A DNA stretch of 40,173 nt from contig SVDG01000002.1 of the NCBI GenBank assembly GCA_015057875.1, positions 1-40,173 of the forward strand. Direction: 5' to 3'. The translations under genes and the position numbers were made by a program. Below the pieces are notes generated by a model. The model had not been told where the DNA came from. It did no database searches and was given only the letters and a program-made list of their open reading frames with translations. Source of the stretch: Lachnospiraceae bacterium. GTDB taxonomy: Bacteria; Bacillota; Clostridia; Lachnospirales; Anaerotignaceae. Below are positions 28,174 through 38,309 of this stretch, in pieces. How positions within the stretch are numbered: the stretch's first letter is position 1; the number at the start of each line of letters is the position of its first letter.

Positions 28174-28246
28174 GCATCTTTAGCTCAGTTGGTAGAGCAA
28201 CTGACTCTTAATCAGTGGGTCCGGGGTTCGAGCCCCCGAAGGTGTA
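28174..28246 (+). tRNA. tRNA-Lys (anticodon CTT)
   Basis: Full cloverleaf GCATCTT TA GCTC..GAGC A ACTGA CTCTTAA TCAGT GGGTC CGGGG TTCGAGC CCCCG AAGGTGT A; no encoded CCA. Confidence 0.95.
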
Positions 28247-28253
28247 TTTGAAA

Positions 28254-28297
28254 TGGCGGTGTTTTGTAAGAAAACTTACGAAGCGCCGCTTTTGCTT
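28254..28297 (+). terminator. Imperfect hairpin with T-rich tail after tRNA-Lys, possibly a leaky terminator
   Basis: GGCGgtgttTTGTAAG-AAAA-CTTACGAAGCGCC followed by GCTTTTGCTTT. Confidence 0.4.
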
Positions 28298-28337
28298 TAT
28301 ATGCAGATTGTTTATTGTATCCAAGGAGGTATTTTTT

Positions 28338-29324
28338 ATGTATACAAAAATTTATAGTGACCCTGATATCTATAATCTTTACGTTCCGCTTCCCGATAAC
28401 CCCCTTAAAAACCTTAACTGCTACATAATAAAAACCGATGACCGAAGCCTCATTATAGACACAGGCTTTAACAGACCTGAGTGTCTTGAGGCTATGACAG
28501 AAGGTCTTAAGGAACTTGATATAGACCCCGAAAAAACAGATATCTATATCACTCATCTCCACTCCGATCACACAGGCCTTGTAAGCCTTTTTGTAAACGA
28601 TAAAATGAGGGTTTATATGCCAAGGATCGACCACGCCTATCTTGAAGGTGCTATCCTCGGAGACCAGTGGACAGACTTTGAAAACTACTATATGTCAGAG
28701 GGCTTCCCTCCAAGTGAGGTAACAGCTTTAAGGGTAACAAATCCCGCCCGCTCATTTGCTCCTTCAGGCTATTTTGATGCGATCCGTCTTGATGACGGAG
28801 ACAGTCTTATGGTTGGTAAATATGAATTCAAGTGTATATCGACACCCGGCCATACACCCGGCCATATGTGTCTGTACTACGAAAAGGATGCCATTATGTT
28901 CCTTGGCGATCATGTGCTTTTTGATATAACTCCCAATATTTGCTGGTGGAAGGATTTTGACAACTCTCTTGCAACATATCTTGAAAGCTTAAAGAAAATA
29001 CGAAGCTTTAAAATGGAAACAGTATTCCCTGCCCACAGAACAACAAGCCTTAACGTATATGACAGGATAGACCAGCTCCTTGAGCACCACAAAGCAAGGC
29101 TTCAGAACACTCTGGACGTTATAAAAGCCAATCCCGGTAACCACGCTTACGATATAGCAGGACTTATGAAATGGTCTATGAGAGGCAAAAACTGGGCTGA
29201 GTTCCCTATGCATCAGAAATGGTTTGCCGTAGGCGAAACTATCGCCCACCTTGACTATCTGCTTGATGAGGGACTTATTAAAAAAGAAGAAAAAGACGGG
29301 ATCAAATACTACTATGCACTATAA
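28338..29324 (+). CDS. MBL-fold metallohydrolase
   Basis: Start at the AAGGAGG-preceded ATG (MYTKIYSDPDIYNLYVPLP); THLHSDHTGL, TPGHTPGHMCLYY, FLGDHVLF. Confidence 0.92.
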   Translation: MYTKIYSDPDIYNLYVPLPDNPLKNLNCYIIKTDDRSLIIDTGFNRPECLEAMTEGLKELDIDPEKTDIYITHLHSDHTGLVSLFVNDKMRVYMPRIDHAYLEGAILGDQWTDFENYYMSEGFPPSEVTALRVTNPARSFAPSGYFDAIRLDDGDSLMVGKYEFKCISTPGHTPGHMCLYYEKDAIMFLGDHVLFDITPNICWWKDFDNSLATYLESLKKIRSFKMETVFPAHRTTSLNVYDRIDQLLEHHKARLQNTLDVIKANPGNHAYDIAGLMKWSMRGKNWAEFPMHQKWFAVGETIAHLDYLLDEGLIKKEEKDGIKYYYAL

Positions 29325-29326
29325 AC

Positions 29327-29360
29327 AAAAAAGCTGTGTCACAACTGACACAGCTTTTTA
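29327..29360. terminator. Bidirectional intrinsic terminator
   Basis: AAAAAGCTGTGTCA-CAAC-TGACACAGCTTTTT. Confidence 0.88.
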
Positions 29361-29363
29361 TAT

Positions 29364-29966
29364 TCATCTTGATTTTTCTACCATTTCAACAAAATCCATA
29401 ATAAGCTTGACCGTATTATCAATGCCAAGCATCGCGCTGTCTATGGTAAGATCATAGTTCTGGATATCTCCCCATTTCCTTCCTGTGTAGAAGTTGTAAT
29501 AGGATGCTCTCTGCTTATCGGTTTTAACAACGATTTCCGCAGCCTTCGCACTATCTACGCCATAGGCCTCAACAGCACGCTCGACCCTTTTTTCAGTATT
29601 GCCATGGAGATAGATATGTATAGCATTATCATAATCCCTCAAAGCATAGTCAGCACACCTTCCTATAATTACACAGGGCCCCTTATCAGCAAGGTCTTTT
29701 ATCGTCCTTAACTGTTCAAGGAATATTTTATGGTCCATAGGCAGACCGTTTTCTCCATAGGCACCCGCAACAAGGGAGTAAAGGAAGCTGCTTATATATT
29801 TTTCATCGTGCCTTTCAAACATATCAACAGCTATACCGCTTTTTTCCGATGCCGCCGATAAAAGCTCTTTATCATAGTAGCTGACGCCATATTTAGCCGC
29901 AAGCTTCTGCCCGACCTCCCGGCCTCCGCTTCCATACTGTCTTCCTATAGTAATAACACTTTTCAT
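29364..29966 (-). CDS. Cytidylate kinase-like family protein
   Basis: SVITIGRQYGSGGREVGQKLAAKYGVSYYDKELL, CVIIGRCADYALRD. Confidence 0.9.
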   Translation of the reverse strand: MKSVITIGRQYGSGGREVGQKLAAKYGVSYYDKELLSAASEKSGIAVDMFERHDEKYISSFLYSLVAGAYGENGLPMDHKIFLEQLRTIKDLADKGPCVIIGRCADYALRDYDNAIHIYLHGNTEKRVERAVEAYGVDSAKAAEIVVKTDKQRASYYNFYTGRKWGDIQNYDLTIDSAMLGIDNTVKLIMDFVEMVEKSR

Positions 29967-30002
29967 ATACGGCACCTCCTTTAAAACAAAATGTTATGAA
30001 TA

Positions 30003-30296
30003 TCAAAGCACTCTTTTATGTGCTAAAATTTCCTTTGCAAGATTATAAAGCTCATCACTTATATCATCAAACATAGTAACCCTTTCGATATCGTCAGGGA
30101 AAGCCTCTTTAAGCTCCTTCTCAACAAGGTCCTCCATTGTAAGCTGTGCTGAAGGGCAGCCCTCGCAATGTCCGAGAAGCTTAACTTTAAGCACTTTATC
30201 CTCATAACTTACTATCTCAATATCTCCGAAATGCTCTGCAAGATAGGGTCTAACCTGATTATTTAATACTTCTTCAATATCTTTAATTTCTGCCAT
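30003..30296 (-). CDS. NifU C-terminal domain (Fe-S scaffold-like) protein
   Basis: IEEVLNNQVRPYLAEHFGDIEIV...VKLLGHCEGCPSAQLTMEDLVEKELKEAFPD, CxxC motif. Confidence 0.93.
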   Translation of the reverse strand: MAEIKDIEEVLNNQVRPYLAEHFGDIEIVSYEDKVLKVKLLGHCEGCPSAQLTMEDLVEKELKEAFPDDIERVTMFDDISDELYNLAKEILAHKRVL

Positions 30297-30309
30297 TTTT
30301 ATCTCTCCT

Positions 30310-30732
30310 TTAATATTTTTCCTGTGCAACAGCTCTTAAAGTCTGTCTGAATTTTTCCGCATCCTCTACATTAAACATACCGAGAACACGCTTGTTTACA
30401 TCTTCAACTATCTGTGTGACAGGCTCTTTAAGCTCCTTACCCTTTTCGGTAACTATTACTCTTATACCTCTCCTGTCCTTTTCGTTAGCGGCTCTTTCGA
30501 TAAGCCCCTTTTTCTGCATCCTGTCAAGAACGCCCGAAATAGTGCTCATTTCAAGGCAAAGCTCCTCTGCTATCTGCTTGGGCGTAGAATACTCAATATC
30601 CCAAAGACAGCTTAAAACTCCGTACTGCGCCGGTGTTATATCGTATTTTTCAAGGCAGCCGCTGAAATACTGGAAAACAGAATGCTGTGCTGTTGTAAGC
30701 AAAAAATTTATGCACTGGTCATTTACTGCCAT
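30310..30732 (-). CDS. MarR family transcriptional regulator
   Basis: ITPAQYGVLSCLWDIEYSTPKQIAEELCLEMSTISGVLDRMQKKGLIERAANEKDRRGIRVIVTEKGKEL. Confidence 0.94.
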   Translation of the reverse strand: MAVNDQCINFLLTTAQHSVFQYFSGCLEKYDITPAQYGVLSCLWDIEYSTPKQIAEELCLEMSTISGVLDRMQKKGLIERAANEKDRRGIRVIVTEKGKELKEPVTQIVEDVNKRVLGMFNVEDAEKFRQTLRAVAQEKY

Positions 30733-30818
30733 AACAATCTACCTTCCTGATTTTATTCTTATACTGATTTTATTCTTATACTAATTATATTTTAACTCCA
30801 CTTTTATGTCAAATCCTT

Positions 30819-31577
30819 TCACTCATTGTCCAAAATGTAGTTTATCCTTGTGCCCGCCAGCACACAGAAGCTACTGAAATAAACCCACACAAGAAAAGCC
30901 ATAAGTGAACCAAAAGAGCCGTAAACTATACTGTATTTATTAAACGTATTTACATAAAACGAAAAAGCTATACTACCAGTATGCCACAAAAGAGAGGATG
31001 CTACAGCACCCTTATATATTCTTTTAAAGGGTCTTTTCGCTCCCGTTCTGAAAATAAAAGCAATAAGCACAAGCATAGCGGCACAAGGAGTAAAGTATTT
31101 TATATATCTTCCCAGAAGATCCCCAAGGAGCACAACTATCATATCTCCGCCTATCACCATTCCCACAACAGTAAAAACAAGCACCAGAAGCAAAAGCAAG
31201 GTGTATATAAACACCTGTAAATTTTTCTTTATAAAATGCATACCCTCCTTTATACCATAAACCTTACGTATATCCCAAAGTATAAATTTAACTGCCCTGA
31301 AAGGCATATAAAAAAACGCAAACGATACAGCGGAAAGCATAGTTATTTCAGGATAGGCCGAAACATGATCTATATACATTTCAACAATATCCGCCGTAAC
31401 AGCAGGAAGAAGGGCTATAAGCTTTTCTATCTGCCCGCTGTAGGATTTAAGCACTATATTAAAAACACCGATAACAGGAAAAACAGAAAACAAAAGATAA
31501 TAGGCAAGAGCCGCACTCCTTCCACCTGTTTCATTTTCAAAAATACAGTCTTTAAGTTTTTTGATAAATCCCGCCAA
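30819..31577 (-). CDS. YihY/BrkB family inner membrane protein
   Basis: 252 aa, ~6 TM; AALAYYLLFSVFPVIG, ALVLIAFIFRTGAKRPFKRIYKGAVASSLLWHTGSIAFSFYV. Confidence 0.9.
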   Translation of the reverse strand: MAGFIKKLKDCIFENETGGRSAALAYYLLFSVFPVIGVFNIVLKSYSGQIEKLIALLPAVTADIVEMYIDHVSAYPEITMLSAVSFAFFYMPFRAVKFILWDIRKVYGIKEGMHFIKKNLQVFIYTLLLLLVLVFTVVGMVIGGDMIVVLLGDLLGRYIKYFTPCAAMLVLIAFIFRTGAKRPFKRIYKGAVASSLLWHTGSIAFSFYVNTFNKYSIVYGSFGSLMAFLVWVYFSSFCVLAGTRINYILDNE

Positions 31578-31594
31578 AGGCTCATCTCCTCAAA

Positions 31595-31800
31595 AATAAA
31601 ACAGCAGGTTTATCTATCTACTCCCTAATAAGAAAACATAAAGAACTGAAATAGATGATTTTCTGCGTATTCACGGAAGTTTCCCGCAGGCGTTCTTTGA
31701 CTTAGGCCGTCAAGAGGAACTGACAAAGAAGACGCAAAAATCAGCATTTCCAGAATTTTTGTTTTCTTATTAGGGGGTAGCTTTACCCCTGCTGTCTATT
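31595..31800. repeat. ~206-bp imperfect palindromic element (MITE-like or structured RNA)
   Basis: CTAC(T/C)CCCTAATAAGAAAACA inverted at 31618-31638 and 31760-31780 (20/21); outer ACAGCAGG/CCTGCTGT; inner TGATTTTCTGCGTATTC vs GAAGACGCAAAAATCA. Confidence 0.65.
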
Positions 31801-31859
31801 AAATCTTTTGTCTTTTGTATTTTAATATGTTTTATCTTTAGTATGTATCTTAAGCCGTT

Positions 31860-32933
31860 TTAAAATTCGGCACAGATAGCGTCACCCATCTCTTTTGTTC
31901 CCACAAGGGTCATTCCCTCGCTCATTATGTCGGGTGTTCTCAAGCCCTTATCGAGCACTTTTGTAACCGCCGCCTCAATAGCCTCTGCCTCTTTTGTGAG
32001 ACTAAAGGAATATCTCATCATCATAGCAACTGAAAGTATTGTTGCGATAGGGTTAGCTTTGTTTTCACCTGCAATATCAGGTGCGGAGCCATGGATAGGC
32101 TCATACATACCGGGGTTAGCCTTGCCCATACTTGCTGAAGGAAGCATACCGATAGAGCCTGTGATCTGGCTTGCTTCATCGGATAAAATATCTCCGAACA
32201 TATTGCTTGTAACGATCACATCAAACTGTCTGGGGTTACGCACAAGCTGCATAGCCGCGTTATCAACATACATATGTGTAAGTGTTACCTCGGGATATTC
32301 TTCTGCGACATTATTAACTATTTTTCTCCATAATCTTGAGCTTTCAAGCACGTTTGCTTTATCAACGCTTGTAAGGTTTTTGTTCCTCTTCATAGCCGCA
32401 TCAAAGGCAAAGCGTGCGATCCTTTCTATCTCATATTCGCTGTATGTTTCAACGTCAAAGGCTTCGTTTCCGTATTTGCCCTCACGATAGCCTCTTTCTC
32501 CAAAGTAAATACCGCCTGTAAGTTCTCTTACTACCATTATGTCAAAGCTGTCACCTGTTATCTCTTTTTTAAGAGGACAGGCATCAGCAAGAGCCTTATG
32601 CATTATGGCAGGCCTTAAATTAACGTAGAGACCGAGATTTTCTCTTATGCCAAGAAGTGCCCTCTCGGGTCTTTTTGAACCCTCCATATTATCCCATTTA
32701 GGTCCCCCTACAGCACCTAAAAGAACAGCATCGCTGCATTTACATTTATTAAGGCTTTCTTCGGGAAGAGCCTCGCCAAATTTATCTATAGCCGCTCCTC
32801 CTGCATACACTTCATCAAAAATAAACTTATGTCCGAATTTTTCTCCAACGACTTCAAGTACCTTTAAAGCCTCAGCTGTTATTTCGGGACCAATACCGTC
32901 ACCGGCAACAACTGCTATTTTATATTCTCCCAT
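31860..32933 (-). CDS. leuB: 3-isopropylmalate dehydrogenase
   Basis: [67 protein letters not shown]. Confidence 0.97.
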   Translation of the reverse strand: MGEYKIAVVAGDGIGPEITAEALKVLEVVGEKFGHKFIFDEVYAGGAAIDKFGEALPEESLNKCKCSDAVLLGAVGGPKWDNMEGSKRPERALLGIRENLGLYVNLRPAIMHKALADACPLKKEITGDSFDIMVVRELTGGIYFGERGYREGKYGNEAFDVETYSEYEIERIARFAFDAAMKRNKNLTSVDKANVLESSRLWRKIVNNVAEEYPEVTLTHMYVDNAAMQLVRNPRQFDVIVTSNMFGDILSDEASQITGSIGMLPSASMGKANPGMYEPIHGSAPDIAGENKANPIATILSVAMMMRYSFSLTKEAEAIEAAVTKVLDKGLRTPDIMSEGMTLVGTKEMGDAICAEF

Positions 32934-32949
32934 TTCAAGTATCCTCCCA

Positions 32950-33441
32950 TTATTTAAGCTTTTCTTTTGTATATTCAACAAGACCGCCCTGTGCCATTAT
33001 CTTCTGCATAAACTCGGGGAACGGTGCTGCCTGATAGGTATGTCCCTTTGTTTCGTTTGTTATTATTCCTGTTTTAAAGTCAACTGATACCTTATCTCCT
33101 GCCTCAATATCCTCAGCAGCTGCCTCACATTCCATAATGGGAAGGCCAATATTTATTGCATTACGATAGAATATCCTTGCAAATGTTGAAGCTATAACAC
33201 AGCTTACACCCGCACATTTGATAGCGAGAGGTGCATGCTCTCTTGAAGAGCCACAGCCGAAGTTCTTTTTAGCAACGATAATGTCACCTTTTTCAACAAC
33301 ACCCGCAAATTCGGGGTCAATATCTATCATACAATATTTTGCAAGCTCCTCACCCGAAGATACGTTAAGGTATCTTGCAGGGATTATAACGTCTGTATCC
33401 ACATTATCGCCATATTTATAAACTTTTCCGCAAGCATCCAT
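32950..33441 (-). CDS. leuD: 3-isopropylmalate dehydratase small subunit
   Basis: [33 protein letters not shown]. Confidence 0.97.
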   Translation of the reverse strand: MDACGKVYKYGDNVDTDVIIPARYLNVSSGEELAKYCMIDIDPEFAGVVEKGDIIVAKKNFGCGSSREHAPLAIKCAGVSCVIASTFARIFYRNAINIGLPIMECEAAAEDIEAGDKVSVDFKTGIITNETKGHTYQAAPFPEFMQKIMAQGGLVEYTKEKLK

Positions 33442-34715
33442 TATTCTTCTCCTCCTAACTCATCGGGTCCCGCAAGTTTGCCTAAGATAGCTGATGCCGC
33501 CGCAACAGCAGGGCTTGCAAGATATATTTCACTTTCAGTATGTCCCATTCTTCCAACGAAGTTTCTGTTTGTTGTTGAAACTGCTCTTTCTCCTGCCGCA
33601 AGGATACCCATATGTCCTCCAAGGCAGGGGCCGCAGGTAGGTGTTGAGAAAATAGCACCTGCTTTGATTATATCTTCAACATATCCCGCTTTTACGCAAT
33701 CAAGATATATCTGCTGTGTTGCAGGGATAACGATAGTTCTTACATCTCTATGTACCTTTTTGCCCCTTAAGATATCAGCAGCGATCTTCATGTCCTCAAA
33801 TCTTCCGTTTGTGCAGCTGCCGATAACTACCTGGTCTATTTTTATCTCTTCAGTTACCTCATCAATAGTTTTTGTGTTCTCGGGAAGATGAGGGAACGCA
33901 ACCGTAGGACGAAGAGAAGAAAGATCGATAGTATACTCCTCGCAGTATACAGCATCCTCATCAGGCTCATATACCTTAAATTCCTTTGTAGTATGCTCTT
34001 TTGCGTATTCAATAGTCTTTTCATCAACGATAAATATTCCGTTCTTTCCGCCTGCCTCTATAGCCATATTAGCCATTGCAAATCTGTCATCCATTGAAAG
34101 ATACTGTATGCCGTCACCCATAAATTCCATTGATTTATATAAGGCACCATCAACGCCTATCATGCCGATAATATGTAAAATGATGTCTTTACCGCTTATC
34201 CATTTCGCAGGCTTGCCTGTAAGGTTAAATTTAATAGCCTCGGGAACCTTAAACCACGCCTCGCCTGTTGCCATACCGATAGCCATATCTGTTGAGCCTA
34301 TACCTGTTGAAAAAGCACCTAAAGCACCGTATGTACAAGTATGGCTGTCTGCACCGATAATAACCTCTCCGGGTGCTACGATACCTTTTTCAGGAAGGAG
34401 TGCGTGCTCAATACCCATTTCACCTACATCAAAAAAGTTTGTGATATCCTTTTCCCTTGCAAATGTCCTGCAGGCTTTACACTGTTCTGCCGCCTTAATA
34501 TCTTTATTGGGTGTAAAGTGGTCTAAAACTATAACTACCTTATCCTTATCAAAAACACTCTTTGCTCCTGTTTTGTTAAACTCGGGCACAGCAACAGCTG
34601 TTGTGATATCGTTACCCATAACTATATCAAGCTTTGCCTGAATGAGCTGGCCGGGTTCTACCTTATCAAGCCCCGCATGAGCTGCAAGTATTTTTTGTGT
34701 CATTGTCATTCCCAT
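33441..34715 (-). CDS. leuC: 3-isopropylmalate dehydratase large subunit
   Basis: [71 protein letters not shown]. Confidence 0.97.
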   Translation of the reverse strand: MGMTMTQKILAAHAGLDKVEPGQLIQAKLDIVMGNDITTAVAVPEFNKTGAKSVFDKDKVVIVLDHFTPNKDIKAAEQCKACRTFAREKDITNFFDVGEMGIEHALLPEKGIVAPGEVIIGADSHTCTYGALGAFSTGIGSTDMAIGMATGEAWFKVPEAIKFNLTGKPAKWISGKDIILHIIGMIGVDGALYKSMEFMGDGIQYLSMDDRFAMANMAIEAGGKNGIFIVDEKTIEYAKEHTTKEFKVYEPDEDAVYCEEYTIDLSSLRPTVAFPHLPENTKTIDEVTEEIKIDQVVIGSCTNGRFEDMKIAADILRGKKVHRDVRTIVIPATQQIYLDCVKAGYVEDIIKAGAIFSTPTCGPCLGGHMGILAAGERAVSTTNRNFVGRMGHTESEIYLASPAVAAASAILGKLAGPDELGGEE

Positions 34716-34729
34716 TGTAATTATCCTCC

Positions 34730-36445
34730 TTAGGCATTGATTTTGATATTAGGCATAACTGAAGGCTTGATAACATTGCCTTTTTCCTTCTCGCCATCAA
34801 TATATTTGTTAAACGCACTTACTATACCACGAAGTGAAGATTTTGAAATATTCTTTGATGTTCCTGCACCGTAGTAACTGTCTTCCGCACCCTTTATCTC
34901 GATATAGCTTATAGCACGGGCCTCAGTACCGTATTCAAGTGAGTGCTGACGGTAGTCAACAACAACAAAAGGTCTGTCAAAGAAGCCGATAAGGGCATTA
35001 CAGAAGCCATTGATAACACCGTTTCCTCTGCCGCTTATTTTATATTCAAGGCCGTTGAAGGTTATATCTGCATTTACCTCAACGATGTCTATATCGATAG
35101 TTTTTTCTGTATATCTTTCAAGCTGAACGTGTGTCCTTATATCAACATACTCCTTGTTGAATACTTCATAGATCTTGTTTGATGAAACCTCTGCATGGTT
35201 AACGTCTGATATCCTTGTTATAAGAAGACTGAGATCCTGCTGGAAGCCCTTGGGAAGATGAAGTCCATAACACTGTTCAAGCACAAAGGCAACTCCACCC
35301 TTTCCGGACTGGCTGTTGATACGAATAATAGGGTCGTAATTTCTTCCAACGTCCATGGGGTCGATAGGAAGATAAGGAACAGCCCATGTTTCCACTCCTC
35401 TTTCCTTGTATTTTTCCATACCCTTTCTGATGGCATCCTGATGAGAGCCGGAGAAGGCTGTATAAACAAGGTCACCTGCGTAAGGATGTCTGGGATGGAC
35501 CATAATACCTGTAGACCTCTGATAAATATCAATGGCCTCATTGATGTTTTCAAAATCAAGTTCAGGATCAACGCCCTGTGAGAAAAGGTTAAGTGCCATA
35601 TTTAAAATATCCGCATTTCCTGTTCTTTCTCCGTTTCCGAAAAGAGTTCCCTCTACCCTGTCAGCACCTGCCATAACACCAAGCTCTGATGATGCTACCG
35701 CTGTACCTCTGTCATTATGCGCATGTAAGCTTACTAAAATACTGTCACGTCTTTCAAGATGCTCGCACATATATTCTATCTGGTCAGCGTAAATGTTGGG
35801 TGTTGACATCTCAACGGTTGAAGGAAGGTTGATTATCATTTTCTTCTCAGGTGTAGGTTCAAATACATCTGCCACGGCGTTACATATCCTTGCTGCAAAA
35901 TCCATTTCTGTTCCTGTGAAGCTTTCGGGTGAATATTCAAAAACAAAGTTTGTTTCCGGATATTTTTCAACCTCTTCCATAATCATTTTTGCACCCTCTA
36001 CAGCAAGCTCAACAGTCTGGTCCATTGTAAAATCAAAAACAACGTCCCTCTGTAATGTACTTGTTGAATTATAAAGATGAACGATCGCATTTTTAGCTCC
36101 CTTAAGGGCTTCAAATGTACGTTTGATGATATGTTCTCTTGACTGTGTGAGCACCTGAATAGTAACGTCATCAGGTATAAGGTCTTCCTCTATAAGTGCC
36201 CTTGTAAATTCATATTCGGTATCACTTGCCGCAGGGAAGCCAACCTCTATATGCTTGAAACCAATCTTAACAAGGAACCTGAAGAAATCAAGCTTCTGCT
36301 CAAGGCTCATAGGTATTTCAAGAGCCTGGTTTCCGTCTCTTAAGTCAACACTGCACCAGATAGGCGCTTTTTCTATCACATTGTCGGGCCATTTACGGTT
36401 AGGCATTTTCATCTGTGGGTAAGGTACATATTTACTGAATTTCAT
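34730..36445 (-). CDS. leuA: 2-isopropylmalate synthase
   Basis: [68 protein letters not shown]. Confidence 0.97.
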   Translation of the reverse strand: MKFSKYVPYPQMKMPNRKWPDNVIEKAPIWCSVDLRDGNQALEIPMSLEQKLDFFRFLVKIGFKHIEVGFPAASDTEYEFTRALIEEDLIPDDVTIQVLTQSREHIIKRTFEALKGAKNAIVHLYNSTSTLQRDVVFDFTMDQTVELAVEGAKMIMEEVEKYPETNFVFEYSPESFTGTEMDFAARICNAVADVFEPTPEKKMIINLPSTVEMSTPNIYADQIEYMCEHLERRDSILVSLHAHNDRGTAVASSELGVMAGADRVEGTLFGNGERTGNADILNMALNLFSQGVDPELDFENINEAIDIYQRSTGIMVHPRHPYAGDLVYTAFSGSHQDAIRKGMEKYKERGVETWAVPYLPIDPMDVGRNYDPIIRINSQSGKGGVAFVLEQCYGLHLPKGFQQDLSLLITRISDVNHAEVSSNKIYEVFNKEYVDIRTHVQLERYTEKTIDIDIVEVNADITFNGLEYKISGRGNGVINGFCNALIGFFDRPFVVVDYRQHSLEYGTEARAISYIEIKGAEDSYYGAGTSKNISKSSLRGIVSAFNKYIDGEKEKGNVIKPSVMPNIKINA

Positions 36446-36483
36446 TATAATTTCCTCCTGTTAAAACAAATTAAAAGTAACAA

Positions 36484-36757
36484 AAAAGCCTTTCATCTCT
36501 TGTTACAGAGACGAAAGGCATTATATACATTCCGCGGTACCACTCTTGTTCATTCCTTATGGAACACACTCATAGGATACAGATATATCCCGTCCGCTGT
36601 ATCGGGCGGCACCCGTTTATACCTACTTGGCTTAAAGCCGTTTTCAGCAAACCACTCCGAGGCGAGTTCAAAATCTCTCACTCTGCTTACTTGCACCAAC
36701 CGTAAGCTCTCTGGGAAAGGATCAAAGTTTACTACTCCTCTTCAACGCGTTAAATCA
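36484..36757 (-). promoter_or_regulatory. T-box riboswitch (leucine) upstream of leuA
   Basis: minus strand AGAGTGGTACCGCGGA T-box motif, stem I with specifier in GAA-CTC-GCCTCGGAG (CUC = Leu), terminator GCCTTTCGTCTCTgtaacAAGAGATGAAAGGCTTTTTT. Confidence 0.95.
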
Positions 36758-36810
36758 TTTTTCAATTATTACAAATTTAGCACACTAAAGAGCCTTTGTC
36801 AACCCATTTT

Positions 36811-38100
36811 TTATTTATCTTCTTTTTTTATCATGCTGGGTGACGGCTCACTATATGTATTGGGTTTTTTGATTACCTCTCTTAAAACAACAAACATAAC
36901 TATACATAAAAGACCTGCACAGTATCCGTTATTGTAAAGGTTTGCACCTGAGTAGCCAAGGCCCGCATTCTGCACAACAGATGAATGTAAGAAGCCTGCG
37001 ATTATACCGGGTATAATGCCGTATGTACCCGCTATAGGTGCTAAAGTTGTGCCGAACATTGCGGCAAACTGTGAGCCGGGGGCTGTAATTGACCACTGTT
37101 TTGTAAGTCCACCAACAGCAACACCGATCATAATAGGAATAATGTTCTTTGCATGCTTGCCCTGACCACCAAAGCCCATAACAGTAAATATAGCACCTAC
37201 TGTTGCACCGTTGATGTGTCCTCCAATAAGCAGAAGATAGCTTGTTGCAACAATACCGTTTATACCGATATTAACCATTACAGCTCCAAAACCGTCAAGG
37301 TCACAAAAATCATCTGCAGGATTTCCGGGGCGTTTAAGTATGTTAAAGAAGTTTTTAATGGCATTTTCCTTATCCATTATTATGCCTATGATTATAAACA
37401 CAGCACATGTTACATACATAAGTACGCCAAGGCTGAAGTTATATTCTGTAGCCCAGATAGTATCTGTTGAGAATACCACTCCATAGCTTTTAAACACAGG
37501 AACGATAACAAGAGCTATAAGACCAACCGTAAAACCAAGATTATAAAGGCTCATGCCGTGTAAAAGTGTAGCTGTGTGGGCACTTAAAATAGGTGCAACA
37601 TAGCCGATGATAATACCTACTATAAGACCGATAGCCATCCATTTAGGATCAAGATAGCCGGGATAGAAAAAAAGTGTACTTACTATAGGGCCGATAGCCG
37701 CCGCAAGGAGACCGGGTATAACAACTGTACCGAATTTTACCTTTCTTACCTTGCAGTTTATAAAAGCACCAAGCATTATAGGCCACATATTGAATATATT
37801 TTTACCGAAAAGGGCGAACCCTGACATAAGGCCAATAACAAATATAGCCTTACCCTTAAGAGGAATATTGGCTATCCTCAAAAGCTCCGCCGAAAAAAGT
37901 GTTACAAGAGCCGCATTGGTAAATGACGCCGCTATACCCGCAAGGCCAACATAGTCTGTTATAAGTATATCGTTAGCCCAGATTATAGCCTTAAGCCCCT
38001 CCGGTATAGTTCTGAAATCTCCCATAAAAATTGCTACTAAAAAAAGATAAAGTGCAAATATATAGAAAGGAAGATACTCTTTAACTGTCCTTCTTTCCAT
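36811..38100 (-). CDS. DUF1576 family polytopic membrane protein
   Basis: MERRTVKEYLPFYIFALYLFLVAIFMGDFRTIPEG...GFALFGKNIFNMWPIMLGAFINC...SITAPGSQFAAMFGTTLAPIAGTYG. Confidence 0.78.
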   Translation of the reverse strand: MERRTVKEYLPFYIFALYLFLVAIFMGDFRTIPEGLKAIIWANDILITDYVGLAGIAASFTNAALVTLFSAELLRIANIPLKGKAIFVIGLMSGFALFGKNIFNMWPIMLGAFINCKVRKVKFGTVVIPGLLAAAIGPIVSTLFFYPGYLDPKWMAIGLIVGIIIGYVAPILSAHTATLLHGMSLYNLGFTVGLIALVIVPVFKSYGVVFSTDTIWATEYNFSLGVLMYVTCAVFIIIGIIMDKENAIKNFFNILKRPGNPADDFCDLDGFGAVMVNIGINGIVATSYLLLIGGHINGATVGAIFTVMGFGGQGKHAKNIIPIMIGVAVGGLTKQWSITAPGSQFAAMFGTTLAPIAGTYGIIPGIIAGFLHSSVVQNAGLGYSGANLYNNGYCAGLLCIVMFVVLREVIKKPNTYSEPSPSMIKKEDK

Positions 38101-38245
38101 TGTTATCCCTCCATGATCCATTGTTAAAATAAAAAATACTTATAGATTATATCATTTTAATAACCCTTCAACAACAAAAACCGACATATTTTTTCTGGCA
38201 AAACCTTGTTAATATAATTTTGCTTTAGGATAGTAAAGTTTTATG

Positions 38246-38274
38246 TTGATTTTACCATTAAAAGCGTTTATTAT
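38246..38274 (+). promoter_or_regulatory. Predicted promoter of the Ldh-family gene
   Basis: TTGATT-N17-TATTAT. Confidence 0.55.
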
Positions 38275-38309
38275 TGTAGAATAAATCTTTTTATAAAGGA
38301 GAAGTAAAA

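Noticed and set aside
28215-28337. Upstream extension of the MBL hydrolase ORF
   Set aside because: Begins inside tRNA-Lys; a strong AAGGAGG RBS and ATG at 28338 define the real start.
28212-28634. 140-aa minus ORF ending in ...HLRGLEPRTH
   Set aside because: Antisense to tRNA-Lys and the MBL hydrolase; tail is the typical spurious antisense-tRNA peptide.
31927-32490. 187-aa plus ORF antisense to leuB
   Set aside because: Mirror of leuB codon structure (Ser/Ile/Leu-rich), a typical antisense shadow ORF.
34108-34641. 177-aa plus ORF antisense to leuC
   Set aside because: Shadow ORF over a certain enzyme gene; no independent start signals.
36500-36937. 145-aa plus ORF
   Set aside because: Antisense to the leucine T-box leader and the end of the DUF1576 gene; no RBS or family resemblance.
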